Position numbers and translations under genes: made by a program
From: an uncultured Rhodobacter sp.
GTDB lineage: Bacteria > Pseudomonadota > Alphaproteobacteria > Rhodobacterales > Rhodobacteraceae
DNA: 24,562 nt
Assembly: GCA_937901435.1 (NCBI GenBank)
Contig: CALGTJ010000767.1
Coordinates: 1 to 24,562 of the forward strand
Reading direction: 5' to 3'
In this document: positions 1 to 6,940 of the stretch, one piece after another
How the letters are laid out: every line of letters begins with the position of its first letter
Position numbering within the stretch: the stretch's first letter is position 1
The notes under the pieces: generated by a model
What the model was told of the DNA's origin: nothing
The model's database searches: none
What the model saw: only the letters and a program-made list of their open reading frames with translations

Positions 1-468
1 CAGATGGGCGGTGGCAAAGTCATTCGTTGCGCCAACTTCGGTGCCGCCAGAGGCCACAGTCAGGATCACGCGCTTGTCCTTCAACAGGCCGACGGGGCCA
101 GTTTCGGTGTACTGAAAGGTCACGCGAACGCGGGCGACCAGATCGATCCATGCCTTGAGCGCGGCCGGGATGCCAAAATTATAGATCGGAAAGGCAATCA
201 GGATCGTGTCGGCGGCCTGAAGCTCTGCCACGAGGTCATCCGACAGCGAAAGCGTCTCTTTTTGCACGTCGCTGCGGTCTTCTGGTGGGGTGAAATTGGC
301 GTTGATCCAGTCCTCATTGATCTGGGGCAGGCCAGTGGCCAGATCGCGGTAGAGCACTTTGGTCTCGCCATGGGCGTTGAAACGGTCGATAAGGCGATCG
401 TTCAGCGCGCGTGTGACAGAGCCAGTGCGACGGGCGAAGGCGTCGATGCGCAGGATGGTGTGGGTAAT
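1..468 (-). CDS. azoR: FMN-dependent NADH-azoreductase, 3' end outside the window
   Basis: Flavodoxin-fold FMN reductase that uses NAD(P)H to reduce quinones and azo compounds in the cytosol. The visible 156 residues (family about 200) carry the N-terminal THTILRIDA strand and AFPIYNFGIPAALKAWID (about residues 92-109), the typical FMN-binding and dimer segment of AzoR/AcpD, followed by VTFQYTETGPVGLLKDK and VASGGTEVG. The C-terminus lies beyond base 1. No ATG, GTG or TTG precedes the conserved N-terminus in frame, and an in-frame TGA lies just upstream. The best start is ATT at 468-466, preceded by AGGA at an 8-base spacing. The gene diverges from a LysR gene with a shared operator-like repeat, so LysR control is inferred. 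Function is well supported; the start codon is odd and could reflect a sequence change from ATG. Confidence 0.88.
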   Translation of the reverse strand, partial: MTHTILRIDAFARRTGSVTRALNDRLIDRFNAHGETKVLYRDLATGLPQINEDWINANFTPPEDRSDVQKETLSLSDDLVAELQAADTILIAFPIYNFGIPAALKAWIDLVARVRVTFQYTETGPVGLLKDKRVILTVASGGTEVGATNDFATAHL

Positions 469-511
469 ATTAGGGATCCTATTGGGTGTTCATCTGAGGC
501 GAAGATAGATA

Positions 512-535
512 TTGCAATTATGAACACAATTGCAA
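512..535. promoter_or_regulatory. Perfect inverted repeat between azoR and lysR, probable LysR operator
   Basis: TTGCAATT (512-519), an 8-base spacer, then AATTGCAA (528-535): an exact 8-bp dyad in the 101-base divergent intergenic region. Its layout agrees with the T-N11-A type sites of LysR regulators that control a divergent neighbour. Binding by the adjacent regulator is inferred. Confidence 0.65.
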
Positions 536-569
536 AATTTAAACAGGTTCTGTTTGGAGGTGCACAGAT

Positions 570-1457
570 ATGCAGGTCGAAAACTGGGATGAAATTCGCA
601 CCGCTTATCACGTGGCGCGTCTTGGCACTGTCAGTGGGGCCGCCGAAGTTCTGGGCGTGCATCACGCCACTGTGATCCGCCATATTGATGCGCTTGAGGG
701 GCGGTTGGGGGCTAAGCTGTTCCAGCGGCATCCGCGTGGTTATACGGCGACCGAGGCGGGGATCGATCTGCTGAAAGTGGCGCAGACCACCGATGATCAG
801 TTCAGCCAGTTGGCCGGGCGCATTCGCGGGCGCGGAGAGGCTGTGACGGGCGAGTTGATTTTGACCACGCTGACCTCGCTTGCGCCCTTGATCATGCCGT
901 ATGTGGTCAGGTTTCAAGACGCGCATCCCGACCTGATCGTGCGGATCCTGACGGGGGAACGCCTTTTCCGTCTTGAATACGGCGAGGCGCATGTGGCGAT
1001 CCGGGCGGGCAACTCTCCGCAAGAGCCGGACAATATCGCACAAGCGCTTGGGCCTCAGCTTGTGACCCTTTATGCCAGCAAAGCCTATATCGCGACCTTC
1101 GGGATGCCCAATTGCGACGGTAATTTCGCAGGTCACCGGTTTGTGTCTCAGGATAATGAAACCTCGCGCGCGCCCTTTGACCGCTGGGTCCGCGAAACGA
1201 TCCCGACAGAGCAGATCACTTTGCGCGCCAGCGAGCAGACTGTGTTGGAAGAGGCCATTCTGGCCGGGGCCGGGATCGGGTTTATGGCGCAGGCCGCGGC
1301 GCGCAAGCACCCGGATCTGGTGGCGCTTATGGCACCGCGGGATGACTGGGCCGCGCCGCTATGGCTGGTGACCCATGTGGATCTGCATCGCACGATGAAG
1401 GTGCAGACCTTTACCAGCTTCCTTAAAGAGGAAGCCAAGAATTGGAACGACAGGTGA
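570..1457 (+). CDS. LysR-family transcriptional regulator
   Basis: A 295-residue DNA-binding regulator, the usual LysR length. An N-terminal winged helix-turn-helix (about residues 5-65; recognition segment near 20-43, with GAAEVLGVHHATVIRHIDALE) is followed by a periplasmic-binding-protein-like effector domain (about 92-290). ATG at 570 has GGAGG at 556-560. It lies divergent to azoR across a perfect dyad. LysR proteins commonly control such a neighbour, here possibly the azoreductase, with a small quinone-like or electrophilic effector as a guess. The stop TGA overlaps the GTG of the downstream transporter gene, so the two are probably cotranscribed. The effector is not readable from sequence. 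Confidence 0.9.
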   Translation: MQVENWDEIRTAYHVARLGTVSGAAEVLGVHHATVIRHIDALEGRLGAKLFQRHPRGYTATEAGIDLLKVAQTTDDQFSQLAGRIRGRGEAVTGELILTTLTSLAPLIMPYVVRFQDAHPDLIVRILTGERLFRLEYGEAHVAIRAGNSPQEPDNIAQALGPQLVTLYASKAYIATFGMPNCDGNFAGHRFVSQDNETSRAPFDRWVRETIPTEQITLRASEQTVLEEAILAGAGIGFMAQAAARKHPDLVALMAPRDDWAAPLWLVTHVDLHRTMKVQTFTSFLKEEAKNWNDR

Positions 1458-2377
1458 TCAATCCTATTTCAGCGCTGCCCGTAGCGTCGCGCGGCCATTT
1501 GGCGATGTTGACGTTCTCGGCTTTGGTGGCGGGCTCGTTTTCATTGGGCGGAATGGTCGCCAATGACATCGCTCCGGCCGCGCTGAACGCGGTGCGGTTT
1601 TTCCTCGCGGCTGTGATCATGGGCGGGCTGGTGATGGTGACGGGCGGCTTTTCGCGCGCCGCGTTTCAGGCACCGTGGCGCTATCTGGTGCTGGGCGGGC
1701 TGTTCGGGGCCTATTTCGTACTGATGTTCGAGGGGCTGAAAACCGCACCGCCCGTGTCGGCGGCGGCGGTGTTTACCCTGATCCCAATCATGACGGCGGT
1801 GATCGGTTGGTTCCTGTTGAAACAGATCACAACACCGCGAATGGCGCTGGCGTTGGCCATTGGCGCCACGGGCGCTCTTTGGGTGATCTTTCGCGGCGAC
1901 CTGTCAAAGCTGCTGGCCTTTGATGTAGGTCGCGGAGAGATCATCTATTTCATCGGCTGTGTGTTGCACGCGATCTTTCCGCCTATGCTGCGCCTGCTGA
2001 ACCGCGGAGAGCGGTCGCTGGTCTACACGTTCCTGTTCATGGCGGGCGGCTTTGTCTTGCTGATTGGGTATGGCTGGGGCGATCTGATGGCGACGGATTG
2101 GGGCAGTTTGCCCAGGCTTGTCTGGATCACGCTGGGGTATCTTGCGGTGTTTTCAAGCGCGTTCAGTTTTTTCCTGCTACAATACGGCGCGCGGGTTTTG
2201 CCCTCTGCCAAGGTCATGGCCTATACCTACCTGACGCCCACATGGGTCATCGCATGGGAATATGCACTGGGCCATGATGTGCCGCCGCTGTTGGTGTCCG
2301 GTGGCATTGGGTTGACGGTCATCGCGCTGTTGATGCTGCTAAAGGATGAAGAGGCCAAGGTTAAAGAGGGGGTTTAG
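1454..2377 (+). CDS. EamA/DMT-superfamily transporter
   Basis: A 307-residue inner-membrane protein with about ten hydrophobic segments in two EamA repeats of five (roughly residues 15-145 and 160-298), the standard drug/metabolite transporter layout. LNAVRFFLAAVIMGG (from about residue 36) and the VFTLIPIMTAVIGWFLL segment are typical. Substrate is unknown; relatives export amino acids, metabolites or drugs. GTG at 1454 overlaps the lysR stop (GTGA), which suggests translational coupling; an in-frame TTG at 1442 would add four residues. The gene is followed by two hairpins and the recurrent 3' motif. Fold assignment is firm, substrate is not. Confidence 0.87.
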   Translation: MINPISALPVASRGHLAMLTFSALVAGSFSLGGMVANDIAPAALNAVRFFLAAVIMGGLVMVTGGFSRAAFQAPWRYLVLGGLFGAYFVLMFEGLKTAPPVSAAAVFTLIPIMTAVIGWFLLKQITTPRMALALAIGATGALWVIFRGDLSKLLAFDVGRGEIIYFIGCVLHAIFPPMLRLLNRGERSLVYTFLFMAGGFVLLIGYGWGDLMATDWGSLPRLVWITLGYLAVFSSAFSFFLLQYGARVLPSAKVMAYTYLTPTWVIAWEYALGHDVPPLLVSGGIGLTVIALLMLLKDEEAKVKEGV

Positions 2378-2382
2378 GGTTT

Positions 2383-2496
2383 GCGCTCTGCCTGCGCAGA
2401 GCGCGCGAGGTGGGGGCCAGCCCGCCGTCCATTGGTCCTCGGACCAATGGCGCACCAATGAACGGCCCCCCGGAGTATTTTGACCAAGATGAAACT
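2383..2496 (+). repeat. 3' intergenic element, copy A: two hairpins plus conserved motif
   Basis: Just after the transporter stop lie a perfect 9-bp hairpin GCGCTCTGC-CTGC-GCAGAGCGC (2383-2404), a perfect 10-bp hairpin CCATTGGTCC-TC-GGACCAATGG (2429-2450), then CCCCCGGAGTATTTTGACCA and AGATGAAA (about 2467-2494). The same order, GC-rich hairpin then (C)GG-TATTTT-CAGATGAAG, recurs near 11.5 kb and, on the minus strand, near 21.5 kb. It probably marks transcript ends between convergent genes. A T-run directly after the stems is missing, so classic intrinsic termination is uncertain. Confidence 0.6.
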
Positions 2497-2507
2497 GAAG
2501 GGATGGT

Positions 2508-2867
2508 TTAAAACGGGGATTCGTCGGGGGGAGAGAACTCGCTGGCCAGAAACGCCTCGAAGTGGTCGAGGTTGACGGGTTCGAACTGGCCAAAGCTTTG
2601 CATCCAGACAGAGGCGGCGCGCAGCGCGTCCGGTTCCAGTTTGCACCATTTCACGCGGCCTCGTTTTTCCTGCGCGATCAAGCCTGCGCGGGTGAGGATG
2701 GCGAGGTGTTTTGAAATGGCGGCCAATGATATTTCGAACGGCTCTGCCACATCGGTGACGGCCATATCATCCTCTAGCAGCATCGACAGGATCGCGCGGC
2801 GGGTGGGGTCGGCAAGGGCGGCGAAAACCTGATCGAGTTCCAGTGTCATAGTTTCGTCTAGCGACAT
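2508..2867 (-). CDS. ArsR-family winged-helix repressor
   Basis: A 119-residue ArsR/SmtB-type regulator. FAALADPTRRAIL (residues 15-27) and the recognition helix region ISLAAISKHLAILTRAGLI (46-64) are hallmarks; the wing follows near 66-77. No Cys-rich metal site of the ArsR ELCVCDL type is present. The closest type by sequence is the subgroup that often sits beside an SRPBCC (AHSA1) gene, but none is visible here. Start: ATG at 2867 has GGGTGG very close by. ATG at 2849 is an alternative and would begin nearer to the usual N-terminus, but it has no clear ribosome site. A palindrome 34 bases upstream suggests autorepression. The gene converges on the EamA gene. Confidence 0.88.
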   Translation of the reverse strand: MSLDETMTLELDQVFAALADPTRRAILSMLLEDDMAVTDVAEPFEISLAAISKHLAILTRAGLIAQEKRGRVKWCKLEPDALRAASVWMQSFGQFEPVNLDHFEAFLASEFSPPDESPF

Positions 2868-2900
2868 TCCACCCGTCTGCCTAGCCGAACCTTGGCAAGG

Positions 2901-2916
2901 TCAACCAAATGGTTGA
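2901..2916 (-). promoter_or_regulatory. Palindromic operator candidate for the ArsR repressor
   Basis: TCAACCA-AA-TGGTTGA is a perfect 7-bp dyad with a 2-base centre, 34 bases upstream of the arsR start. On the minus strand it overlaps TTGACC, a possible -35 box. Short dyads with CAACCA/TGGTTG half-sites suit ArsR-type dimers. Autoregulation is inferred. Confidence 0.55.
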
Positions 2917-2960
2917 ATAAGGATATGGGCCTGTCTGGGTCGGATGGTGGGTCTGCCGAC

Positions 2961-2990
2961 TTGTCGCAGGTGAAAATAAATCTATATAAA
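2961..2990 (+). promoter_or_regulatory. Candidate promoter of the atp F0 operon
   Basis: TTGTCG at 2961-2966, then TATATA at 2983-2988 (16-base spacing) or TATAAA at 2985-2990 (18-base spacing), in a locally AT-rich patch about 97 bases upstream of the chosen atpI start. It is the best sigma-70-like match in the gap; not proven. Confidence 0.45.
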
Positions 2991-3086
2991 ACAGTGTGGT
3001 AGACTGTCATTGAGGCGTAATATGGCCGCTTGACTCTGTATGCCCCCCTCCCTAGGTTCCGCTCGAACGATCAAGGGGCCACGGAC

Positions 3087-3413
3087 ATGGTCGATCCTGC
3101 GGAAAAAGAGCGGCTCAAGCGGCTTGATGCACGGATCGCGGCGTTGAAAGCTGAGACCACGCCGGAGCCGACGATCGAAGACCATCATTCTCAGGCGCAG
3201 GTAGCCTGGCGGATGGTGACCGAGCTTGTGGCGGGTCTGCTGCTAGGGTTTGGTATCGGGTACGGGTTGGATGTGCTGTTTGGCACGCTGCCTCTGTTCC
3301 TGGTGATATTTGTATTGTTGGGCTTCATCGCCGGGGTGCGCACCATGTTGCGCTCTGCGCAGGAGCTTCAGAAAGAAGCGATGGGGGTTTCCCCCGGTAA
3401 GGACGAGGAATAG
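3087..3413 (+). CDS. atpI: ATP synthase accessory protein AtpI
   Basis: A 108-residue membrane protein that opens the F0 operon. In this family it is thought to help assemble the c-ring or supply Mg2+. A charged N-terminus (about 1-40, predicted helix [17 protein letters not shown]) is followed by two transmembrane helices (about 43-63 and 68-86) rich in Gly ([16 protein letters not shown]), typical of alphaproteobacterial AtpI. ATG at 3087 fits the family length and has AAGGGG about ten bases upstream. An earlier in-frame TTG at 3030 would add a leader unlike the family and is rejected. The gene ends 4 bases before the atpB start. Confidence 0.88.
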   Translation: MVDPAEKERLKRLDARIAALKAETTPEPTIEDHHSQAQVAWRMVTELVAGLLLGFGIGYGLDVLFGTLPLFLVIFVLLGFIAGVRTMLRSAQELQKEAMGVSPGKDEE

Positions 3414-3417
3414 GGCC

Positions 3418-4167
3418 TTGGCGACAGAAGAAAGCAGCGGCGGTCTGGTTTTTCACCCGATGGATCAGTTCATCGTAAAGCCACTTTTTGGCGGTGACGT
3501 TCTCCATTGGTATACACCAACGAACGTCACCCTGTGGATGTTCCTGACCGTGGTGTGCATCACGCTGCTACTGGTTGTCGGCACGCGAGGTCGCGCGATT
3601 GTGCCAAACCGGATTCAGTCGGTTGCGGAACTGTCCTATGGGTTCATCTACAAGATGGTCGAGGATGTGACGGGCAAGGACGCTGTGCGGTTTTTCCCTT
3701 ATATCATGACGCTGTTCATGTTCATTCTTTTCGCCAACTTCCTTGGTCTGCTGCCGAAAGCCTTTACCACAACGTCCCATATTGCGGTCACAGCAGTGCT
3801 GGCGATGGCGGTGTTCCTGACGGTGACGGTTGTGGGTTTCGCCCTGCATGGCATGAGCTTTTTGCGCTTGTTCTGGGTCAGCGCGGCACCGCTGCCGCTG
3901 CGTCCAGTGCTCGCTCTGATCGAGATCATTTCTTACTTTGTGCGTCCCGTCAGCCATTCCATTCGTTTGGCGGGCAATATGATGGCAGGTCACGCCGTGA
4001 TCAAGGTTTTCGCAGCGTTTGCTGCCGTGCTGGCGATCTCGCCCTTTGCGATTATCGCGATCTCAGCGATCTATGCGCTTGAGGTGCTGGTGTCCTTCAT
4101 TCAGGCCTATGTCTTTGCGATCCTCGCTTGTGTGTATCTCAAAGACGCGCTGCATCCGCATCACTAA
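3418..4167 (+). CDS. atpB: F0F1 ATP synthase subunit a
   Basis: A 249-residue integral membrane stator subunit that forms the proton half-channels against the c-ring. [18 protein letters not shown] (181-198) holds the essential arginine (R183); [19 protein letters not shown] (223-241) is the conserved last helix, and the end LKDALHPHH is typical of Rhodobacteraceae. The start is TTG at 3418 ([18 protein letters not shown]), supported by AGGAAT/AGGG just upstream and by the family N-terminus; ATG at 3460 would remove the conserved GGLVFHP segment. It belongs to the operon atpI-B-E-X-F. Confidence 0.95.
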   Translation: MATEESSGGLVFHPMDQFIVKPLFGGDVLHWYTPTNVTLWMFLTVVCITLLLVVGTRGRAIVPNRIQSVAELSYGFIYKMVEDVTGKDAVRFFPYIMTLFMFILFANFLGLLPKAFTTTSHIAVTAVLAMAVFLTVTVVGFALHGMSFLRLFWVSAAPLPLRPVLALIEIISYFVRPVSHSIRLAGNMMAGHAVIKVFAAFAAVLAISPFAIIAISAIYALEVLVSFIQAYVFAILACVYLKDALHPHH

Positions 4168-4258
4168 TTCTTCGGCACCCCGGTGCCGTGATCCAAAACG
4201 CGGTGGGCCTTATGTCCACCTTCGAAACCACTGAAATTCCATCGTAAGGAGAAAAGAC

Positions 4259-4495
4259 ATGGAAGGTGATATCGCACAAATGGGCCAGTTCATTGGCGCA
4301 GGCTTGGCATCCGTCGGAATGGGCGGCGCTGCTATCGGTGTGGGTAACGTTGTTGGCAACTATCTGGCAGGCGCTCTGCGCAATCCATCCGCCGCTGCTG
4401 GTCAGACCGCGACTATGTTCATCGGCATCGCATTCGCAGAAGCACTGGGGATCTTTTCGTTCCTCGTCGCTCTGCTGCTGATGTTTGCCGTCTAA
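4259..4495 (+). CDS. atpE: F0F1 ATP synthase subunit c
   Basis: A 78-residue two-helix hairpin that forms the proton-carrying rotor ring. The first helix is Gly-rich ([21 protein letters not shown]), the polar loop has ALRNPSA (R41), and the second helix carries the proton-binding Glu61 in [12 protein letters not shown]. No extra Na+-binding signature is evident, so proton coupling is expected. ATG at 4259 has a strong AAGGAG at 4246-4251, which suits the high copy number of subunit c. The 91-base gap after atpB is larger than elsewhere in the operon. Confidence 0.96.
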   Translation: MEGDIAQMGQFIGAGLASVGMGGAAIGVGNVVGNYLAGALRNPSAAAGQTATMFIGIAFAEALGIFSFLVALLLMFAV

Positions 4496-4568
4496 ACAAC
4501 CCCGAACACTCCTTATGGTCGGGTGGGTTCAGGCTCACCCGATACGCCCAAGGTAGTCAGAGGACGAC

Positions 4569-5135
4569 ATGGCAACAGAAACAGTAAGCGACGGCGCAGA
4601 CGCCGGCTACGCAGGAGCGGACGCAGCGCATCAGGCTGCTGAGTCGGGTGGTCTGCCGCAACTGGACTTTTCGACATTCTCTAACCAGATCTTCTGGTTG
4701 GCAGTGACTTTGGTGGCGATCTATCTGATCCTGTCACGCATCGCTCTGCCCCGGATTGCCAGCGTTCTGGCCGAACGTCAGGGCACGATCACCAACGATC
4801 TGTCTGCGGCCGAAGAAATGAAGATGAAGGCCGAAGATGCCGAGGTCGCCTATAATCAGGCCCTGACCGACGCGCGCGCCGAAGCCAACAAGATTATCGC
4901 CCAGGCGAAGGCGGATATTCAGGCCGACCTTGATGTGGCCATCGCAAAAGCGGACGCAGAGATCTCTGCCAAGACCGCTGAATCGGAAAAGGCAATTGCC
5001 GAGATCCGGGATGGTGCAATGGAATCGGTCAAAGCCGTCGCAACAGACACCGCCGCCGAAATCGTCGCCTCGCTGGGTGGATCGTCTGATGCAAAAAGCA
5101 TACAGGCTGCCATTGCCAGCCAGATGAAAGGATAA
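4569..5135 (+). CDS. atpX: F0F1 ATP synthase subunit b'
   Basis: A 188-residue peripheral-stalk subunit. An Ala/Gly/Asp-rich N-terminal extension (about 1-30) precedes one transmembrane helix (about 40-60, [20 protein letters not shown]), then a long Ala/Glu/Lys coiled coil (about 65-165). [14 protein letters not shown] after the membrane helix is typical of b'. Alphaproteobacteria and photosynthetic lineages use a b/b' heterodimer, and the downstream atpF supplies b. ATG at 4569 has AGAGGA upstream. Also called atpG or atpF2 in some annotations. Confidence 0.92.
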   Translation: MATETVSDGADAGYAGADAAHQAAESGGLPQLDFSTFSNQIFWLAVTLVAIYLILSRIALPRIASVLAERQGTITNDLSAAEEMKMKAEDAEVAYNQALTDARAEANKIIAQAKADIQADLDVAIAKADAEISAKTAESEKAIAEIRDGAMESVKAVATDTAAEIVASLGGSSDAKSIQAAIASQMKG

Positions 5136-5140
5136 GAGCC

Positions 5141-5695
5141 ATGCGTCGCCTTACTCTGATCCTCGCTGTCGCGGCGTCGCCCGCTGCTGCTGCAACCGGT
5201 CCTTTTGTTTCGCTCTCCAATACCGATTTCGTGGTGTTGCTGGCCTTCCTTCTGTTTGTCGGGTTCCTTGTCTACATGAAGGTGCCGGGCATGATCGGTG
5301 GGCTGCTGGACAAGCGCGCGGATGCTATCACGGCTGAATTGAACGAGGCCAAGGCCCTGCGCGAAGAGGCGCAGACCCTTTTGGCCAGTTACGAGCGCAA
5401 GCACCGCGAAGTTCAGGAACATTCCGAACGGATCATCGTGGCCGCCCATGAAGAGGCCAAACTGGCCGCAGAGCAGGCCAAGAAAGACCTAGAGGCCACC
5501 GTGGCCCGTCGTCTTGCGTCTGCTGGCGATCAAATTGCATCTGCTCAGGCCAAAGTGGTTAAAGAAGTGCGCGACGAGGCCGTTCAGGTTGCGATCGCTG
5601 CTGCACGGGATGTGATCGCCAAGCAGATGACGGCTGCGTCCGGAAATGCCTTGATTGATGATGCAATCTCGACCGTCGAGGCCAAACTGCACTAA
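5141..5695 (+). CDS. atpF: F0F1 ATP synthase subunit b
   Basis: A 184-residue peripheral-stalk subunit that pairs with b' to hold F1 against F0. The N-terminus looks like a signal peptide (MRRLTLILAVAASPAAAA) before the membrane helix (about 28-47, DFVVLLAFLLFVGFLVYMKV); this is a known trait of rhodobacterial AtpF. VPGMIGGLLDKRADAI and the Ala/Glu-rich coiled coil (about 60-165) follow. It starts five bases after the atpX stop and ends 24 bases before a strong terminator. F1 genes do not follow, as usual in this group, where F0 and F1 operons are separate. Confidence 0.94.
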   Translation: MRRLTLILAVAASPAAAATGPFVSLSNTDFVVLLAFLLFVGFLVYMKVPGMIGGLLDKRADAITAELNEAKALREEAQTLLASYERKHREVQEHSERIIVAAHEEAKLAAEQAKKDLEATVARRLASAGDQIASAQAKVVKEVRDEAVQVAIAAARDVIAKQMTAASGNALIDDAISTVEAKLH

Positions 5696-5719
5696 GTACA
5701 GGCCTCTTCCCTAAATAAG

Positions 5720-5745
5720 AACCCGGCCAACTGGCCGGGTTTTTT
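5720..5745 (+). terminator. Intrinsic terminator of the atp F0 operon
   Basis: AACCCGGCC-AACT-GGCCGGGTT (9-bp stem, 4-base loop) runs directly into a T-run (5740-5745), 24 bases after the atpF stop. On the other strand the stem is followed by TCTTATTT, so it may also stop transcription from the small minus-strand ORF beside it. Confidence 0.92.
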
Positions 5746-5772
5746 CATTTACAGCCCAATATTCAGCTGTCG

Positions 5773-5913
5773 TTAAATGCTCGCCCAATCCGTAAAAACA
5801 GGCTCTGGCGTGGTCTGCACTTTCCTTGGATCTGGCGTGCGGCGTTGGTCGGCGGGCAGAGAGGGTTTCGCACTTGCGGCCTGCTCGGGGCGCTCTGCGG
5901 TGGTGGTCGACAT
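5773..5913 (-). CDS. Small hypothetical protein, 46 residues
   Basis: ATG at 5913 with GGAG seven bases upstream opens a 46-codon frame ending in TAA at 5775-5773. The product starts MSTTTAERPEQAASAKPSLP, is rich in Pro, Ala, Thr and charged residues with no hydrophobic segment, and ends PEPVFTDWASI. It is probably cytosolic and largely disordered, with an aromatic/acidic tail. It lies 156 bases downstream of the FadR-type gene on the same strand and ends just before the bidirectional-looking atp terminator. I recognise no family. Ribosome site, mostly G/C third positions and the terminator favour a real gene, but conservation is untested. Confidence 0.5.
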   Translation of the reverse strand: MSTTTAERPEQAASAKPSLPADQRRTPDPRKVQTTPEPVFTDWASI

Positions 5914-6069
5914 TGGTAGGCTCCATGGTTTTATTGGCGGTGATCCGATCAAACGACCGTCCCGCGACGACAGGCAATATCAGCAGTCGGTTATCGGATA
6001 ACAGGCCGAAAACACCCAAATTTTCAGAAGACGACAGAGTCGGCGGATTTGGGCCACAGGTCTGGGCGG
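5914..6069. other. Gap between the small ORF and fadR-type gene: two dyads
   Basis: Just after the FadR-type stop is a stem CCCAAAT/ATTTGGG (6015-6021 with 6047-6053) enclosing CGAC/GTCG (6032-6035 with 6039-6042). It may end that transcript, but no T-run follows on the minus strand. GTTATC-G-GATAAC (5990-6002) is a perfect 13-base palindrome that could be an operator for the small ORF. No further gene is seen in the 5746-6069 stretch. Confidence 0.4.
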
Positions 6070-6840
6070 CTATCCGCGTGCCTGTTCATGTTCAAAGCGT
6101 TGACGGGCAATCGACTCGTTGCGGTCCGCCTTTTGCTGATCGCGCAGCGCATTGTCCACATAGGCCAGATGCGCCTCAACCGCTTTGCGGGCGGTCTCGG
6201 GATCGCGGGCTTGCAGCGCCTCGTTGATAGCGCGGTGTTGAGCCAGCAGGTCGCTGCGGGTGGTGCGTTGTTTGAACATCATCTGGCGATTGTAGAACAC
6301 GCCTTCGCGCAGCAGTTGATACATCGAGCGCATCATATGCAGCATCACAACATTATGGCTCGCCTCGATAATCGCAAGGTGAAACTCGGCGTCCAGCGTG
6401 GCCTCATCACTGGGATCGCGTTTCAGGTGGGCGGCTTCCATCTTGGTCAGGACCGCGCCGATCACTTTAAGATCCGTGTCGGATCCCAATTTGGCCGCGC
6501 GCTCTGCCGCCAGCCCTTCCATGTCGCGCCGAAAGGCGATGTAGTCGAACACCGCTTCGTCATGGGCGGCAAAGAGGCGGATCAGACCGGGGGAAAAGGC
6601 GGATCCAAGCACATCAGCAACAAAAATTCCGGCCCCGGCACGGGTGTCGAGCAGGCCGTTGTCCTGAAGCGTTGCAATCGCTTCACGCAAGCTGGGGCGA
6701 GAGACGCCCAGTTTCTCGCTTAGCTCACGTTCCGACGGCAGGCGCTCTCCGGGGCGTAAAATGCCACGCAGAATCAGCAGTTCGATTTGTTTCACCACCG
6801 ATTGCGATAGCTTTTCTGCTGTGATCTTTTCGAACGGCAT
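6070..6840 (-). CDS. GntR-family regulator, FadR/FCD subgroup
   Basis: A 256-residue metabolite-responsive repressor. The N-terminal GntR winged helix has LRPGERLPSERELSEKLGVS then RPSLREAI (28-55). The C-terminal FCD domain (about 95-230) keeps the metal-site residues D150, H154, H202 and H224 (DAEFH with two later His). FCD regulators sense small organic acids; the ligand here is unknown. ATG at 6840 is chosen because MPFEKITAEKLSQ matches the family start and AGGGGGG lies directly upstream; a longer frame to 6894 would overlap the promoter. A palindrome over its own -10 box suggests autoregulation. Target genes are not evident from the neighbours. Confidence 0.9.
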   Translation of the reverse strand: MPFEKITAEKLSQSVVKQIELLILRGILRPGERLPSERELSEKLGVSRPSLREAIATLQDNGLLDTRAGAGIFVADVLGSAFSPGLIRLFAAHDEAVFDYIAFRRDMEGLAAERAAKLGSDTDLKVIGAVLTKMEAAHLKRDPSDEATLDAEFHLAIIEASHNVVMLHMMRSMYQLLREGVFYNRQMMFKQRTTRSDLLAQHRAINEALQARDPETARKAVEAHLAYVDNALRDQQKADRNESIARQRFEHEQARG

Positions 6841-6855
6841 AGGCCCCCCTGATTT

Positions 6856-6890
6856 GGTCAAAATATATGACCGCATGAAGGGGCCGACAA
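6856..6890 (-). promoter_or_regulatory. Promoter and operator of the FadR-type gene
   Basis: On the minus strand, TTGTCG (6890-6885), a 17-base spacer and TATATT (6867-6862) form a good promoter. GGTCA-N7-TGACC (6856-6872) covers the -10 box. The predicted start near 6855 leaves a leader of only about 15 bases, just enough for the AGGGGGG ribosome site. A GGTCA/TGACC dyad is compatible with FCD-type GntR binding. Confidence 0.55.
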
Positions 6891-6892
6891 CC

Positions 6893-6921
6893 AAAAAGGC
6901 CGGACATTCCTGCCCGGCCTT
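6893..6921 (-). terminator. Intrinsic terminator of the OmpA-like gene
   Basis: On the minus strand AAGGCCGG (6921-6914), a 10-base loop and CCGGCCTT (6903-6896) continue into TTTTT (6897-6893). It lies 20 bases after the lipoprotein stop and only three bases ahead of the -35 box of the next gene. Confidence 0.88.
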
Positions 6922-6940
6922 CTGTGGAATTTATGTGATC

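Noticed and set aside
402..1310. 302-codon minus-strand frame over lysR and the intergenic region.
   Set aside because: lysR on the plus strand has a full LysR sequence and ribosome site; the antisense frame is Arg/His/Pro-rich and also overlaps the start of azoR.
5711..6019. 102-codon minus-strand frame beside the atp terminator.
   Set aside because: It reads through the terminator stem, has no ribosome site and is out of frame with the better 46-codon frame at 5913.
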